From DATARN01 sp963851105 (GTDB taxonomy: Bacteria > Actinomycetota > Acidimicrobiia > Acidimicrobiales > Palsa-688), in assembly GCA_963851105.1 (NCBI GenBank), contig CAWKNP010000003.1:190436-254435 (forward strand): a stretch of DNA of 64,000 nucleotides. Direction: 5' to 3'. The position numbers were made by a program, and so were the translations under genes. A model generated the notes under the pieces. The model was not told the origin of the DNA. It worked only from the letters and a program-made list of their open reading frames with translations, and ran no database searches. Positions 1-10,275 of this stretch are shown piece by piece (positions within the stretch are counted from its first letter, which is position 1; every line of letters starts with the position of its first letter).

Positions 1-2
1 CC

Positions 3-758
3 ACGCTCAGCGTCGACTGGCGACCTGTCGTGTGGGTCATGGCCGCCCTCACCCTGCTGGTCGGTTCGGTGCTCGCCATCATGCAGACCGACGTCAAGCG
101 CATGTTGGCGTACTCGTCGATCAGCCACGCCGGCTACGTGCTCATCGGCGTCCAGGCGGCCAGCAAGACCGGCACCGCCGGCGCCCTGTTCTACCTGCTG
201 TCGTACGTGTTCATGGTGATCGGGAGCTTCGCCATCGTCGCCATCGTGAGCGGCCGGGGCGAGGCCCGCAACGACCTGGGCGGTTTCCGGGGCCTGGCGC
301 AGCGGCGCCCGGGCCTGGCGCTGGCGTTCACGGTGCTGCTGCTGTCCCAGGCCGGCGTGCCGTTCACGACAGGATTCTTCGCCAAGTTCTACGTGGTGTC
401 GGCCGCGGTGGGGCAGGGACAGTACGTGCTCGCCATCCTCGCCATGTTGTCGGCCGCGGTCGCGGCGTTCTTCTACCTGCGCGTCGCCATCTTCATGTAC
501 TCGCCGGCGCCGACTGACGCCGAGTTGGCGGCTGTGACGGCGGATTCGGCCGCGGGCGCCGGCAGCCCCGGTGCGGGTGCGGGCTCGCTGGCGGTGCTCG
601 GGGGCCTGGCCATCGCAGCGCCGCCCGAGACCGGCCCGATCACGATCCCTCCCGGCGTTGCCATCGCCCTCGCCATCTGCTTGGGCTTCACCCTGGTGTT
701 CGGCGTCGATCCGGCGCCTCTCATCCACTTCGCCCAGCACGCCACCCTGCTCTTCTAG
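3..758 (+). CDS. nuoN: NADH-quinone oxidoreductase subunit N, C-terminal part (first copy)
   Basis: Open from the window edge, so the N-terminus lies outside. The visible ~250 residues are hydrophobic. They carry the antiporter-like subunit signature seen in NuoN/MrpA proteins: VKRMLAYSSISHAGY, a long helix series, and the Pro-Phe-Thr-Thr-Gly-Phe-Phe-Ala-Lys-Phe-Tyr loop. The Lys in FAKFY is the typical proton-channel residue. A Gly/Ala/Ser-rich loop precedes the last helix. It is a membrane proton-pumping subunit of respiratory complex I. It is clearly divergent from the complete NuoN at 33918-35438, so it is a paralogue and probably the last gene of a second nuo operon lying to the left. 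Confidence 0.85.
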   Translation, partial: TLSVDWRPVVWVMAALTLLVGSVLAIMQTDVKRMLAYSSISHAGYVLIGVQAASKTGTAGALFYLLSYVFMVIGSFAIVAIVSGRGEARNDLGGFRGLAQRRPGLALAFTVLLLSQAGVPFTTGFFAKFYVVSAAVGQGQYVLAILAMLSAAVAAFFYLRVAIFMYSPAPTDAELAAVTADSAAGAGSPGAGAGSLAVLGGLAIAAPPETGPITIPPGVAIALAICLGFTLVFGVDPAPLIHFAQHATLLF

Positions 759-790
759 CCGGCTCTTTCTAGCCGGCTCTTTCTAGCCGG
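755..790. repeat. 14-bp tandem repeat (about 2.6 copies)
   Basis: The unit CTAGCCGGCTCTTT occurs at 755-768 and 769-782, with a partial third copy at 783-790. The first copy contains the TAG stop of the nuoN fragment. Each copy contains the self-complementary AGCCGGCT. It lies between two converging genes and could fold into small hairpins. A role in termination is only a guess. Confidence 0.6.
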
Positions 791-812
791 AAGGGCGGCG
801 GCGGCGGCGGGC

Positions 813-3383
<2,571 letters not shown>

Positions 3384-3420
3384 TCATGATCGTTCGGGAG
3401 CTCCTCGCCGACTCGCTGCC

Positions 3421-5142
3421 TTAGCTCCATCCGGAGCTGTTCCAGCCGCCGCCGTTCCAGCCGCCCCCGCTCCACAAGGCGCTGTTCCAGCCGCCGCCGT
3501 TCCAGCCGCCGCCGTTCCAGGAGCTTCCGTTCCAGCCGCCCCCGTTCCAGGTGGCGCCGTTCCAGCCGCCCCCGCTCCAGGCGGCGCCGGCCCACGCCAT
3601 CCCGTTCCAGGTGCCCCCGTTCCAGCCGCCGCCGTTCCAGCCGCCGCCGTTCCAGCCGCCGCCGTTCCAGCCGCCGCCGTTCCAGCCGCCGCCGTTCCAG
3701 CCGCCGCCGTTCCAGCCGCCGCCGTTCCACGTCGAGATGCTCCAGGTGTTGGCGAGCGAGACGGTGAACCCCGGCAGTGTGGGGAGAAGGGGCGTCGTCT
3801 GGTTCAAGGTGATGCCGCTCGCCATGACCGCGTCATAGGCGTCGAGCGCGCCGTGGCCGTCAACGAAGGGGTTGCCGACGGGCCCTGCCGTCGTCGTCGC
3901 CAGCAGCTTGGCCTTGAGGGCGTTGGGGTTGTTCGCCACCGTCCCGTCCTGCAGGGCGAGGGCGGCGGCGCCGCTGGTGATGGCAGCGCTGAACGAGGTT
4001 CCCGAGCCCACAAAGTTGGCGGCACCGATACGGGCCGACGGGAAGTTGCGATCCACCGTCGAGCCGGGCGCCCGGAGGCTCACGACGGAGCGGCCGGAAG
4101 CGACCAGGTCGGGCTTGAAGAAGCCGTCGGGGTTGGTCGGTCCCACGCTGCTGAAGGCACCCATGGTGTCATCGCCGGCGCTGGCCGTCCCGAGGTCGTC
4201 GAGGGCGCCCACCGTGATGACAAGCGGATCGTCGCCGGGGCTGAGGATCGTTCCGTTGAACGGGCCGGCATTGCCCGCCGAGGTGACGACTGCGATGCCG
4301 CGATGCCACGCCGCTTCAACCGCCATGTCGAGCGGGTTCAGGACCGTCGAGGTGATGGGCGTGGCGCCGAGGGACATGTTGAGGACGCCGATGTGGTCGC
4401 TGGCCTGGTGGTCAACCACCCAGCCGACGCCGAGGATGACCGTCGCCAGGTCGGTCTGCCCCGAGGATCCGGCGACCTTCACCGAGATCAGGTCGGCGCC
4501 GGGGGCCTCGCCCAGGTACTGGCCGTTGGACGAGGCGCCGTTGCCCGCGATCAGGCCGGCAACAAAGGTTCCGTGCCCGTAGCTGTCATGGAACGGGTTC
4601 TGCTCACCGCTGAGATCGACCCCGTCGACCAGGCGGCCGGCGAAGTCCGCCAGATTGGTGATGCCGGTATCGAGCACCGCGACCCGCACGCCGGCGCCGG
4701 TCACGCCGCTGGCGACCAGCTGGTTGGCGCCGGTCTCGGCGGGGAACACGGCGGCGGGGATGTGGGGCGGCGACCCCGGAGGTGCCTCGGCGACCGAAAC
4801 AGGAAGGTTCGGGGTCACGACCAGGCCGGGGACCGCGCCGAGGACTCCGAGGGCGAGGTTCGGTATGTCGGCTACGACGCCATTGATCAGCGGGAGGCCG
4901 CTGACGACGTGGCCGGCGACGCCGTTGACCAAGGCGGTTTCCGCCCCAATGCCGGGGCCGGTGAGGATCACTCGGGAGGTCGGCAACCCGAGCAGACCGG
5001 CGGATGCCGGTGCCGGCTGGAGGGCCGGGATCGTCAGCGCGACCGCGGCCGCGGCCGCCATGACCATCGACCGGCGGCGATGCCCCCTCGGCATCGGGGA
5101 CCGGCGATTCGAGGCACCCACCTGATCAGGACTTTTGGCCAC
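3421..5142 (-). CDS. secreted S8 (subtilisin-like) serine peptidase with Trp-rich pentad tail
   Basis: 573 residues. It starts with a basic segment and an Ala-rich signal peptide ending near PAPASA (residue ~48). The catalytic triad is complete: Asp158 (VAVLDTGI), His190 (SYGHGTFVAG) and Ser383 (GSGTSFSAA), with oxyanion Asn291 (SAGNAGP). A propeptide-like region (~50-135) precedes the catalytic domain (~150-440). After a short linker, residues 472-573 consist of 20 consecutive five-residue units starting with Trp, mostly WNGGG, ending in WS. There is no membrane anchor or sorting signal. The start is GTG; ATG at 5094 is an alternative that leaves a shorter n-region. It is probably exported to the surface or medium. 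The tail's function is unknown. Confidence 0.92.
   Translation of the reverse strand: MAKSPDQVGASNRRSPMPRGHRRRSMVMAAAAAVALTIPALQPAPASAGLLGLPTSRVILTGPGIGAETALVNGVAGHVVSGLPLINGVVADIPNLALGVLGAVPGLVVTPNLPVSVAEAPPGSPPHIPAAVFPAETGANQLVASGVTGAGVRVAVLDTGITNLADFAGRLVDGVDLSGEQNPFHDSYGHGTFVAGLIAGNGASSNGQYLGEAPGADLISVKVAGSSGQTDLATVILGVGWVVDHQASDHIGVLNMSLGATPITSTVLNPLDMAVEAAWHRGIAVVTSAGNAGPFNGTILSPGDDPLVITVGALDDLGTASAGDDTMGAFSSVGPTNPDGFFKPDLVASGRSVVSLRAPGSTVDRNFPSARIGAANFVGSGTSFSAAITSGAAALALQDGTVANNPNALKAKLLATTTAGPVGNPFVDGHGALDAYDAVMASGITLNQTTPLLPTLPGFTVSLANTWSISTWNGGGWNGGGWNGGGWNGGGWNGGGWNGGGWNGGGWNGGTWNGMAWAGAAWSGGGWNGATWNGGGWNGSSWNGGGWNGGGWNSALWSGGGWNGGGWNSSGWS
3424..3729 (-). repeat. 15-bp coding tandem repeat encoding Trp-x4 pentads
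   Basis: The last 102 codons of the S8 peptidase gene are built from a 15-bp unit (CCGCCGTTCCAGCCG-type on the plus strand) encoding WNGGG. Seven perfect amino-acid copies lie at the upstream (higher-coordinate) end. Thirteen more varied units follow: WNGGT, WNGMA, WAGAA, WSGGG, WNGAT, WNGSS, WNSAL and similar. Near-identity of the uniform copies suggests recent expansion by slippage, so copy number may vary between strains. Confidence 0.9.
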
Positions 5143-5276
5143 CCAGGACCCTCGGCGTTCCCGGCGCCGATCTGAATGAGCTGACGACGAAGAAGCGAAA
5201 TATCCCTTTTCTCGGCGACCACTGCGAAAAAAAGGGCTTTCACCCCGATCAGGCGTTCGTGCAAGAGCGGCCGGGC

Positions 5277-6758
5277 TTATCCGGACGTCGCTTCAACCGC
5301 GGCCGCGGCCGCCACGACCAGGGCATCGGCGCCCGGGGGTCCCACGATCTGAAGGCCGACGGGAAAACCATCGCTGTCGAAGCCGCAGGGCACCGAGATG
5401 ACGGGGAAGCCTGCCAGGCTCCACGGCACACACGCCCGTGACAAGACGGTGAGGAACCGGGTGTAGTCGTCGCGTAGCGGCGCCCGTACCCCGACCGTCG
5501 GCAGGCACAAGACATCACATCGCGCGAAGACGGCGCGCAGGTCGGTCACCAGTGCCGCCCGGACCCTTTGGGCGTCCAGGTAGTCGGTGGCGGAGACGGC
5601 GTCGGCGGCGTCGAGCTGGTCCTGGATCTCGTCCCAGTAGGCGCGGCGGTCTGTCCCGAGGCCGCGGTGGAACGCCGCCGCCTCGCAGCGGCTCACGACG
5701 AGCCCGGTGGCATTGGCCAGGTCCAAGTCGGCGCCGTCGGGGCGATCGAGCGCGACCACCGGCCCACCGGCGCCGGCCGCGGCCAGGCGCTCGATGGCGG
5801 CCCCGGCGACCGCCGCGATCGCCGGGTCGCAGCCCTCGAAACCGGCCGCGGGCACGCCGACCACGAAGCCCGCCGCGGGCACGCCAGCCACGAAGGCGGC
5901 GCCGGCGCCGGCGAGGGGGCGCCCGGCCATCACCTCGAGGACCACAGCGGCGTCGGCGACGGTCGCCGCGATCGGCGCCACATGGTCCATCGTCCATGAC
6001 AGGGGCACGATGCCTTCGGTCGGGACCAGCCCGTAGGTGCCCTTCAGGCCCACGACCCCGCACAGGGCGGCGGGTACCCGGATCGACGCCCGGGTGTCGG
6101 TCCCGATCGATGCCAGCCCGATGCCGCATGCGACCGCGATGGCCGAGCCGCCCGACGAGCCGCCGGGGATGCGCCGGTGGTCATAGGGGTTGGCGCTCTG
6201 GGGGGTGGTGACCCCGAGGGCGAACTCGTGGGTCGACACCTTCGCCAGCACGATGGCGCCCGCGGCCCGGGCCCGGGCCACCGAGACGGCGTCGCGGTCA
6301 GGGACCAGGTAGTAGGCGTCGGAGCCTGCCCGGGTGGGGACTCCGGCCACGTGGATGATGTCCTTCACCGTGATCGGGATGCCGTGCAGCGGCCCGAGCG
6401 GCCCGCCGGCGGCGGCCAGGCGGTCGAGGCGGGTGGCCTCGGCGCGGGCACCGTCGGCCATGAGCTCGACGATGGCGCCGAGCGCCATGCCCTGCTTCTC
6501 GGCGGCCACGATGGCCTGCTCGACCAACTCGGTGGCACTCAGGTCGCCCGCCGCGATCCGGCGCTGGGCGTCGGCGATCAGGCCCCCGCCGGGGCCGCCG
6601 ACCGCAACCGTGGCTGCGACCGGATCGGGGGGATGGAAGCTGAACGCGGGCGGGCGAGCGGCGTCGCCGCCGGTGGGACGCCGCCGCGCCACGAGGGCCA
6701 AGGCGGTGGCGAAAGCGGATTGGGCGGTGGTCGGCGGGCGCTGTCGTTCTGTGGTCAC
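5277..6758 (-). CDS. amidase signature family hydrolase (AtzE-like)
   Basis: 493 residues from a GTG start at 6758 that overlaps the stop of the upstream gene by 4 nt (GTGA). Longer in-frame starts would run into that gene. The Ser-cisSer-Lys catalytic set of amidase signature enzymes is present: Lys132 (ITVKDI), Ser201 (PGGSSGGSA) and Ser225. The nucleophile motif reads TDTRASIRVPA where TDTGGSIR is usual; the serine is kept. Its position next to a biuret amidohydrolase suggests cleavage of a biuret or carboxybiuret-like amide, as AtzE does, but the substrate is not provable. No small AtzG-like partner gene is visible. It is the last gene of the eight-gene operon. Confidence 0.88.
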   Translation of the reverse strand: MTTERQRPPTTAQSAFATALALVARRRPTGGDAARPPAFSFHPPDPVAATVAVGGPGGGLIADAQRRIAAGDLSATELVEQAIVAAEKQGMALGAIVELMADGARAEATRLDRLAAAGGPLGPLHGIPITVKDIIHVAGVPTRAGSDAYYLVPDRDAVSVARARAAGAIVLAKVSTHEFALGVTTPQSANPYDHRRIPGGSSGGSAIAVACGIGLASIGTDTRASIRVPAALCGVVGLKGTYGLVPTEGIVPLSWTMDHVAPIAATVADAAVVLEVMAGRPLAGAGAAFVAGVPAAGFVVGVPAAGFEGCDPAIAAVAGAAIERLAAAGAGGPVVALDRPDGADLDLANATGLVVSRCEAAAFHRGLGTDRRAYWDEIQDQLDAADAVSATDYLDAQRVRAALVTDLRAVFARCDVLCLPTVGVRAPLRDDYTRFLTVLSRACVPWSLAGFPVISVPCGFDSDGFPVGLQIVGPPGADALVVAAAAAVEATSG

Positions 6759-7438
6759 GTCGCCAGGGCGAGCAGGAAGGCTGCCGAGGAGGCGACGGCG
6801 CCGAAGACGCCGCCTTGCATCTTCACCATCTCCAGCGCCGCCAGGTAGTTGCCGTATTCCGTGGCACCGGTGCAGTCCTCCAGCAGCAGGCATTCGAAGC
6901 CGCGGTCGTTGGCCTCTCGCATCGTGGTATGGACGCACACGTCGGTGGTGATCCCGGTGAACACCAGATGGGTGACCCCTTGACTCCGCAGCACGAGATC
7001 AAGCTCGGTGGCATAGAACGCCCCTTTTCCCGGCTTGTCGATGACGACCTCGCCGGCCACGGGAGCCACCTCGGGAACGATGTCCCACCCCGGCTCGCCC
7101 CGCACCAGGATGCGCCCGCAGGGCCCGGTGTCGCCGATGCCGGCACCGATGCGCCGAGACCGCCACAGCTTGTTGGCCGGGCAGTCGGCCAGGCTCGGGA
7201 GATGTCCCTCCCGGGTGTGGACCACCATCATGCCGAGGGGACGGACGGCCGCGAGCACCCGGGCGGTCGGCTCGAGGCCGGCGCGGGTCAGTTTCAGGTC
7301 GTAGCCCATGGCGTCGACGTAGCCGCCGGCACCGCAGAAGTCGACCTGCCAGTCAATGCAGACGACGGCGGTGCGGGCGACGTCGAAGGCCCCGTCAAAG
7401 GGCCAGGCGTACGGTTCTGCTTCTACCGGTCCATACAT
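6755..7438 (-). CDS. biuH: cysteine hydrolase, BiuH-like biuret amidohydrolase
   Basis: 227 residues of the isochorismatase-like hydrolase fold. The triad is intact: Asp29 (CIDWQVDFCG), Lys138 (DKPGKGAF) and Cys168 (TTDVCVHTTMREANDRG). Long stretches match my recollection of biuret amidohydrolases closely: the YVDAMGYDL segment, HTREGH, NKLWRSRRIGAGIGD, GRILVRGEPGWDI and the C-terminal MVKMQGGVFG. BiuH hydrolyses biuret to allophanate and ammonia in the cytoplasm. GGGAGGATGAA before the ATG is a good ribosome site and lies inside the end of the upstream gene. Substrate by homology only; a related ureide is possible. Confidence 0.85.
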   Translation of the reverse strand: MYGPVEAEPYAWPFDGAFDVARTAVVCIDWQVDFCGAGGYVDAMGYDLKLTRAGLEPTARVLAAVRPLGMMVVHTREGHLPSLADCPANKLWRSRRIGAGIGDTGPCGRILVRGEPGWDIVPEVAPVAGEVVIDKPGKGAFYATELDLVLRSQGVTHLVFTGITTDVCVHTTMREANDRGFECLLLEDCTGATEYGNYLAALEMVKMQGGVFGAVASSAAFLLALAT

Positions 7439-7439
7439 T

Positions 7440-8063
7440 TCATCCTCCCAGAGTGGAAAGTGCGGTCAGGACGGCCTCGCTGGTCGCCACCGCCCCGAAG
7501 ATCCCGCCGGACATTTCGATGATCCGTACTGCCGCATCCGCGAGGGCCCCGTCGACCGGCGCGCAGGCGTCGATGACCAGGAGGCATTCCAGCCCCCGGT
7601 CGTTGGCGCTGCGCAAGGTGGAGTGGACCGGCCCCTCGAGGCCCAAGCCACAGACGAGCAGATGGTCGATGCCCGCGCCGGCCAGGTATTCCGCCAAGGG
7701 GCTGGCGTTGAAACCGTCGATCCCGTAGGCGTCGATGACCGTGTCGGCGTAGTGGGGCGAGATCAGCTCCCAGGCGGCGTCGCCCGCAGAGGCCAGGATT
7801 CCTGGCCGGTGTTGCGCGGGGGAGGCGGCATGGCGGGTGGCAATCACTGGGGCGCCCCAATGGCGGGCCGCCTCGGTCACCGCGGCGATCATTGCGAGGG
7901 TGGCCGCGGTAGCGGTGCAGACGGGCTCAAGGCCCGCCTGCACCGCCACCACGAGTAGGGCGGTATGCCCGGCGGCGGCAGCACCGTCGTAGGGCCACGG
8001 GTAGGGCTGCGAGCCGGCGACTGCCAGCGCCCCCACCCGTTGATCGGGTAGAAGCGTCGTCAC
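7440..8063 (-). CDS. isochorismatase-fold protein lacking all three catalytic residues
   Basis: 207 residues, clearly paralogous to the BiuH-like neighbour. Shared features are the N-terminal PYPWPYDG, the SANDRGLECLLVIDAC segment and the C-terminal IIEMSGGIFGAVATSEA. The three catalytic positions are changed: Asp to Ala40 (LLVVAVQAG), Lys to Ile115 (DAYGIDGF) and Cys to Pro145 (GLEGPVHST). The zinc/substrate segment RSRRIGAGIGDTGPCGRI is also shortened away. It therefore looks like a pseudoenzyme kept in frame. It may be a regulatory or structural partner of the active hydrolase. The start is GTG at 8063, overlapping the upstream stop (GTGA). One nucleotide separates its stop from the next ATG. 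Confidence 0.85.
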   Translation of the reverse strand: MTTLLPDQRVGALAVAGSQPYPWPYDGAAAAGHTALLVVAVQAGLEPVCTATAATLAMIAAVTEAARHWGAPVIATRHAASPAQHRPGILASAGDAAWELISPHYADTVIDAYGIDGFNASPLAEYLAGAGIDHLLVCGLGLEGPVHSTLRSANDRGLECLLVIDACAPVDGALADAAVRIIEMSGGIFGAVATSEAVLTALSTLGG

Positions 8064-9292
8064 TTGCAGGCGGGGACCGTGCCGACGACGCCCTTGACCA
8101 GATAGCAGAGGCTGCTCAGCTGGGCAGCGGTGGCCGTCTGGCCGGCGGCGATGCGGACGGCGCCCGCCTGGTCGGTGATCGGTCCGGTGTAGGGCGAGGT
8201 GCCGGCGAGGATCTTGGTCTTGGCGTCGGCGATTAGCGCCTGGGTGGCGCTGGTCACCGACGGCCCGAACGGGGCCAGGGCCAGGGGCGAAGCGACGTCG
8301 CTACTGGTGAAACCGGCGGTGTAGTTGGTGTTGAAGGGACCGCCGCTGAAGGTGCCTGCCAGGATGCTCTTCACCATGGCGATGTACAGCGGGCCCCATT
8401 TCCACTCCGAGCCGGTCAGCCAACCCTGGGGGGCGAGCGTCTGGGCGTCGTAGTGGTAGCCGACGGTGTAGGCACCCTTGGACTCGGCCGTCTTGATGAT
8501 GGTGCTAGTGCAGTCCTGGTGCTGGCTGATCACGTCGGCCCCCTGGCCGATGAGGCTGTTGGTGGCGTCGGCCTGCTTGGCCGGGTCGCACCAGGCGCCG
8601 GTGAAGACGGTGAAGGTCTGGATGGCCGGGTTGACGGTTTGGGCCCCGAGCTCGAAGGCGTCGATGTTGAGCAGCGTCTGGGGGATAGGGAAGGCGGCGA
8701 TGAAGCCCAACTTGTTGGACTTGGTGGCCTTGGCGGCCGCGATACCACCGAGGTAGACGGTCTGCCAGACGTCGCCGAAGTAGGTGTTGATGTTGGGCCC
8801 GACGGGGGGCGTGATCAGGTTGCCCTGCTGCAGGAAGGCGACGTCGGGGTGCTTGGCGGCCAGCGTCACGGCGTAGTCCTTGTAGCCGTAGCTGGTCGAG
8901 AAGATGATCTTGGCTCCCTGGCCGATCATCTGCTCGGTCGCAGTCACCATGTCCGAGGTCTCGGGGATGGAGGCCGCCTCGAGGATCTTGAGAGTGGGGC
9001 AGGCAGCTTTCAGGGCGTCGGAGCCGGCGTGGGCCGCCTGGTTGTAGCCGAAGTCACTGGTCGAGCCCACGTACACGAAGCCGACGGTGGTGGCGCCGGT
9101 GCCCGGTCCCGTGGCGCCGGTCGGTGACGTGCACGACCCCCCGGTACCGGTGGCCGTGGTCGCGGGGCCGGCCGCCGTGGATGCGGTGGTGGTGCCGGTG
9201 GTCGCCTTCGACGAACTACCGCAGGCGGCGGCCGTCAACACGAGGACCGAAAGTAGGGCCACCGTTTTGCCGGCGGTTCGGGAGAGGGACAT
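8060..9292 (-). CDS. BMP-family substrate-binding lipoprotein of an ABC importer
   Basis: 410 residues. It has a signal peptide with a lipobox (VLTAAAC, lipidated Cys24), then a Ser/Thr/Gly-rich linker to about residue 65. A BMP/PnrA-type periplasmic-binding domain follows, with VGFVYVGSTSDFGYNQAAHAG near its start and motifs such as ATEQMIGQGAKIIFSTSYGYKD. BMP proteins bind nucleosides or purine-like compounds and sometimes other small ligands outside the membrane. The ATG at 9292 was chosen for its AAGGAGG ribosome site nine bases upstream and for the signal peptide; the longer frame is shadow. It sits 38 nt downstream of the second permease gene and feeds that importer. Confidence 0.93.
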   Translation of the reverse strand: MSLSRTAGKTVALLSVLVLTAAACGSSSKATTGTTTASTAAGPATTATGTGGSCTSPTGATGPGTGATTVGFVYVGSTSDFGYNQAAHAGSDALKAACPTLKILEAASIPETSDMVTATEQMIGQGAKIIFSTSYGYKDYAVTLAAKHPDVAFLQQGNLITPPVGPNINTYFGDVWQTVYLGGIAAAKATKSNKLGFIAAFPIPQTLLNIDAFELGAQTVNPAIQTFTVFTGAWCDPAKQADATNSLIGQGADVISQHQDCTSTIIKTAESKGAYTVGYHYDAQTLAPQGWLTGSEWKWGPLYIAMVKSILAGTFSGGPFNTNYTAGFTSSDVASPLALAPFGPSVTSATQALIADAKTKILAGTSPYTGPITDQAGAVRIAAGQTATAAQLSSLCYLVKGVVGTVPACK

Positions 9293-9330
9293 GGAATACG
9301 GCCTCCTTGAGGCTCGAAGGGAAGGGGGGA

Positions 9331-10275
9331 TCACAGCGACATCCCGAGGGCTTCGGGCGCCGCGTTCTTGCGTTTGCGGGCCAGTGCGACCAGCACGAGG
9401 ATCGTCACGAGGTAGGGCAGGGCATCGAGCAGGAACTGGTTGACCCGGACCCCGTGCACCTGGAGCTGGGATCCGAGGGTGATGGCGGCGCCGAACAGGT
9501 AGGCGCCGGCCATCGCCTTGAACGGCTCCCAGGCGGCGAAGATGACCAGGGCCACGGCGATGAAGCCCCGGCCGACGGTCATGTTCTCCGCCCAGGACAG
9601 GGCCACGGCGGTGGAGAGCTGGGCGCCGCCGATGCCGCCGAGGGCGCCGCCCGCGATGACCGCCGCGGTGCGGATCCGCGCCGGCGACAACCCGTAGGCC
9701 ACGAGAGACTCGGGCTTTTCCCCGGCTGTGCGGATCAGGAGGCCCCAACGGCTGCGGAACAGGAACCACCACACCACGGGAACCGCCACGTAGGCCACGT
9801 AGACGAGGGGGTCATGGTCGAACAGGACCGGGCCGAGGACCGGGATCTTGCTGAGGCCGGGTATGGCCAGGTTCTTGAACCCGTGGACCTGGCTGCTGAC
9901 ATACGACGTGCCGTACAAGTCGGTAATGCCGATGGCGAGGAACAGCACGACCAGGCCCGTGGCCAGCTGGTTGGCTTTGCGGTAGACCACCATCCAGGCG
10001 TGGACGGCGGCCAGGCCACCTCCCGCCGCGGCTCCTGCCAGCACGCCCCACCACGGATTGCCGGTCTTGACGGTGGCCGCGAAGGCGGCCAGGCAGCCGG
10101 CCAGCATCGAGCCTTCCATCCCCACGTTGACGACGCCCGCCCGCTCGGAGATGGTCTCGCCCAGGGCGGCGTAGAGGATGGATGTTCCGCCCGCCACCGC
10201 CCCGATCAAGATGGCGACGATCAGCGCGTGGTTGTGCTGGCCGGCGGGGGTGAACAGAGCCATGACCCCGCTCAT
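9331..10275 (-). CDS. ABC importer permease (nucleoside/BMP type, second subunit)
   Basis: 314 residues, membrane protein of the BPD_transp_2 family (NupC/YufQ-like). Typical features are ILYAALGETISERAGVVNVGMEGSML near the N-terminus and about eight to nine helices. The ATG at 10275 overlaps the TGA of the upstream permease by 4 nt. It pairs with the permease at 10272-11402 to form the channel of the importer served by the BMP lipoprotein and the double ATPase. The substrate is inferred from the downstream hydrolases to be a ureide, biuret or nucleobase-like compound. Confidence 0.92.
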   Translation of the reverse strand: MSGVMALFTPAGQHNHALIVAILIGAVAGGTSILYAALGETISERAGVVNVGMEGSMLAGCLAAFAATVKTGNPWWGVLAGAAAGGGLAAVHAWMVVYRKANQLATGLVVLFLAIGITDLYGTSYVSSQVHGFKNLAIPGLSKIPVLGPVLFDHDPLVYVAYVAVPVVWWFLFRSRWGLLIRTAGEKPESLVAYGLSPARIRTAAVIAGGALGGIGGAQLSTAVALSWAENMTVGRGFIAVALVIFAAWEPFKAMAGAYLFGAAITLGSQLQVHGVRVNQFLLDALPYLVTILVLVALARKRKNAAPEALGMSL

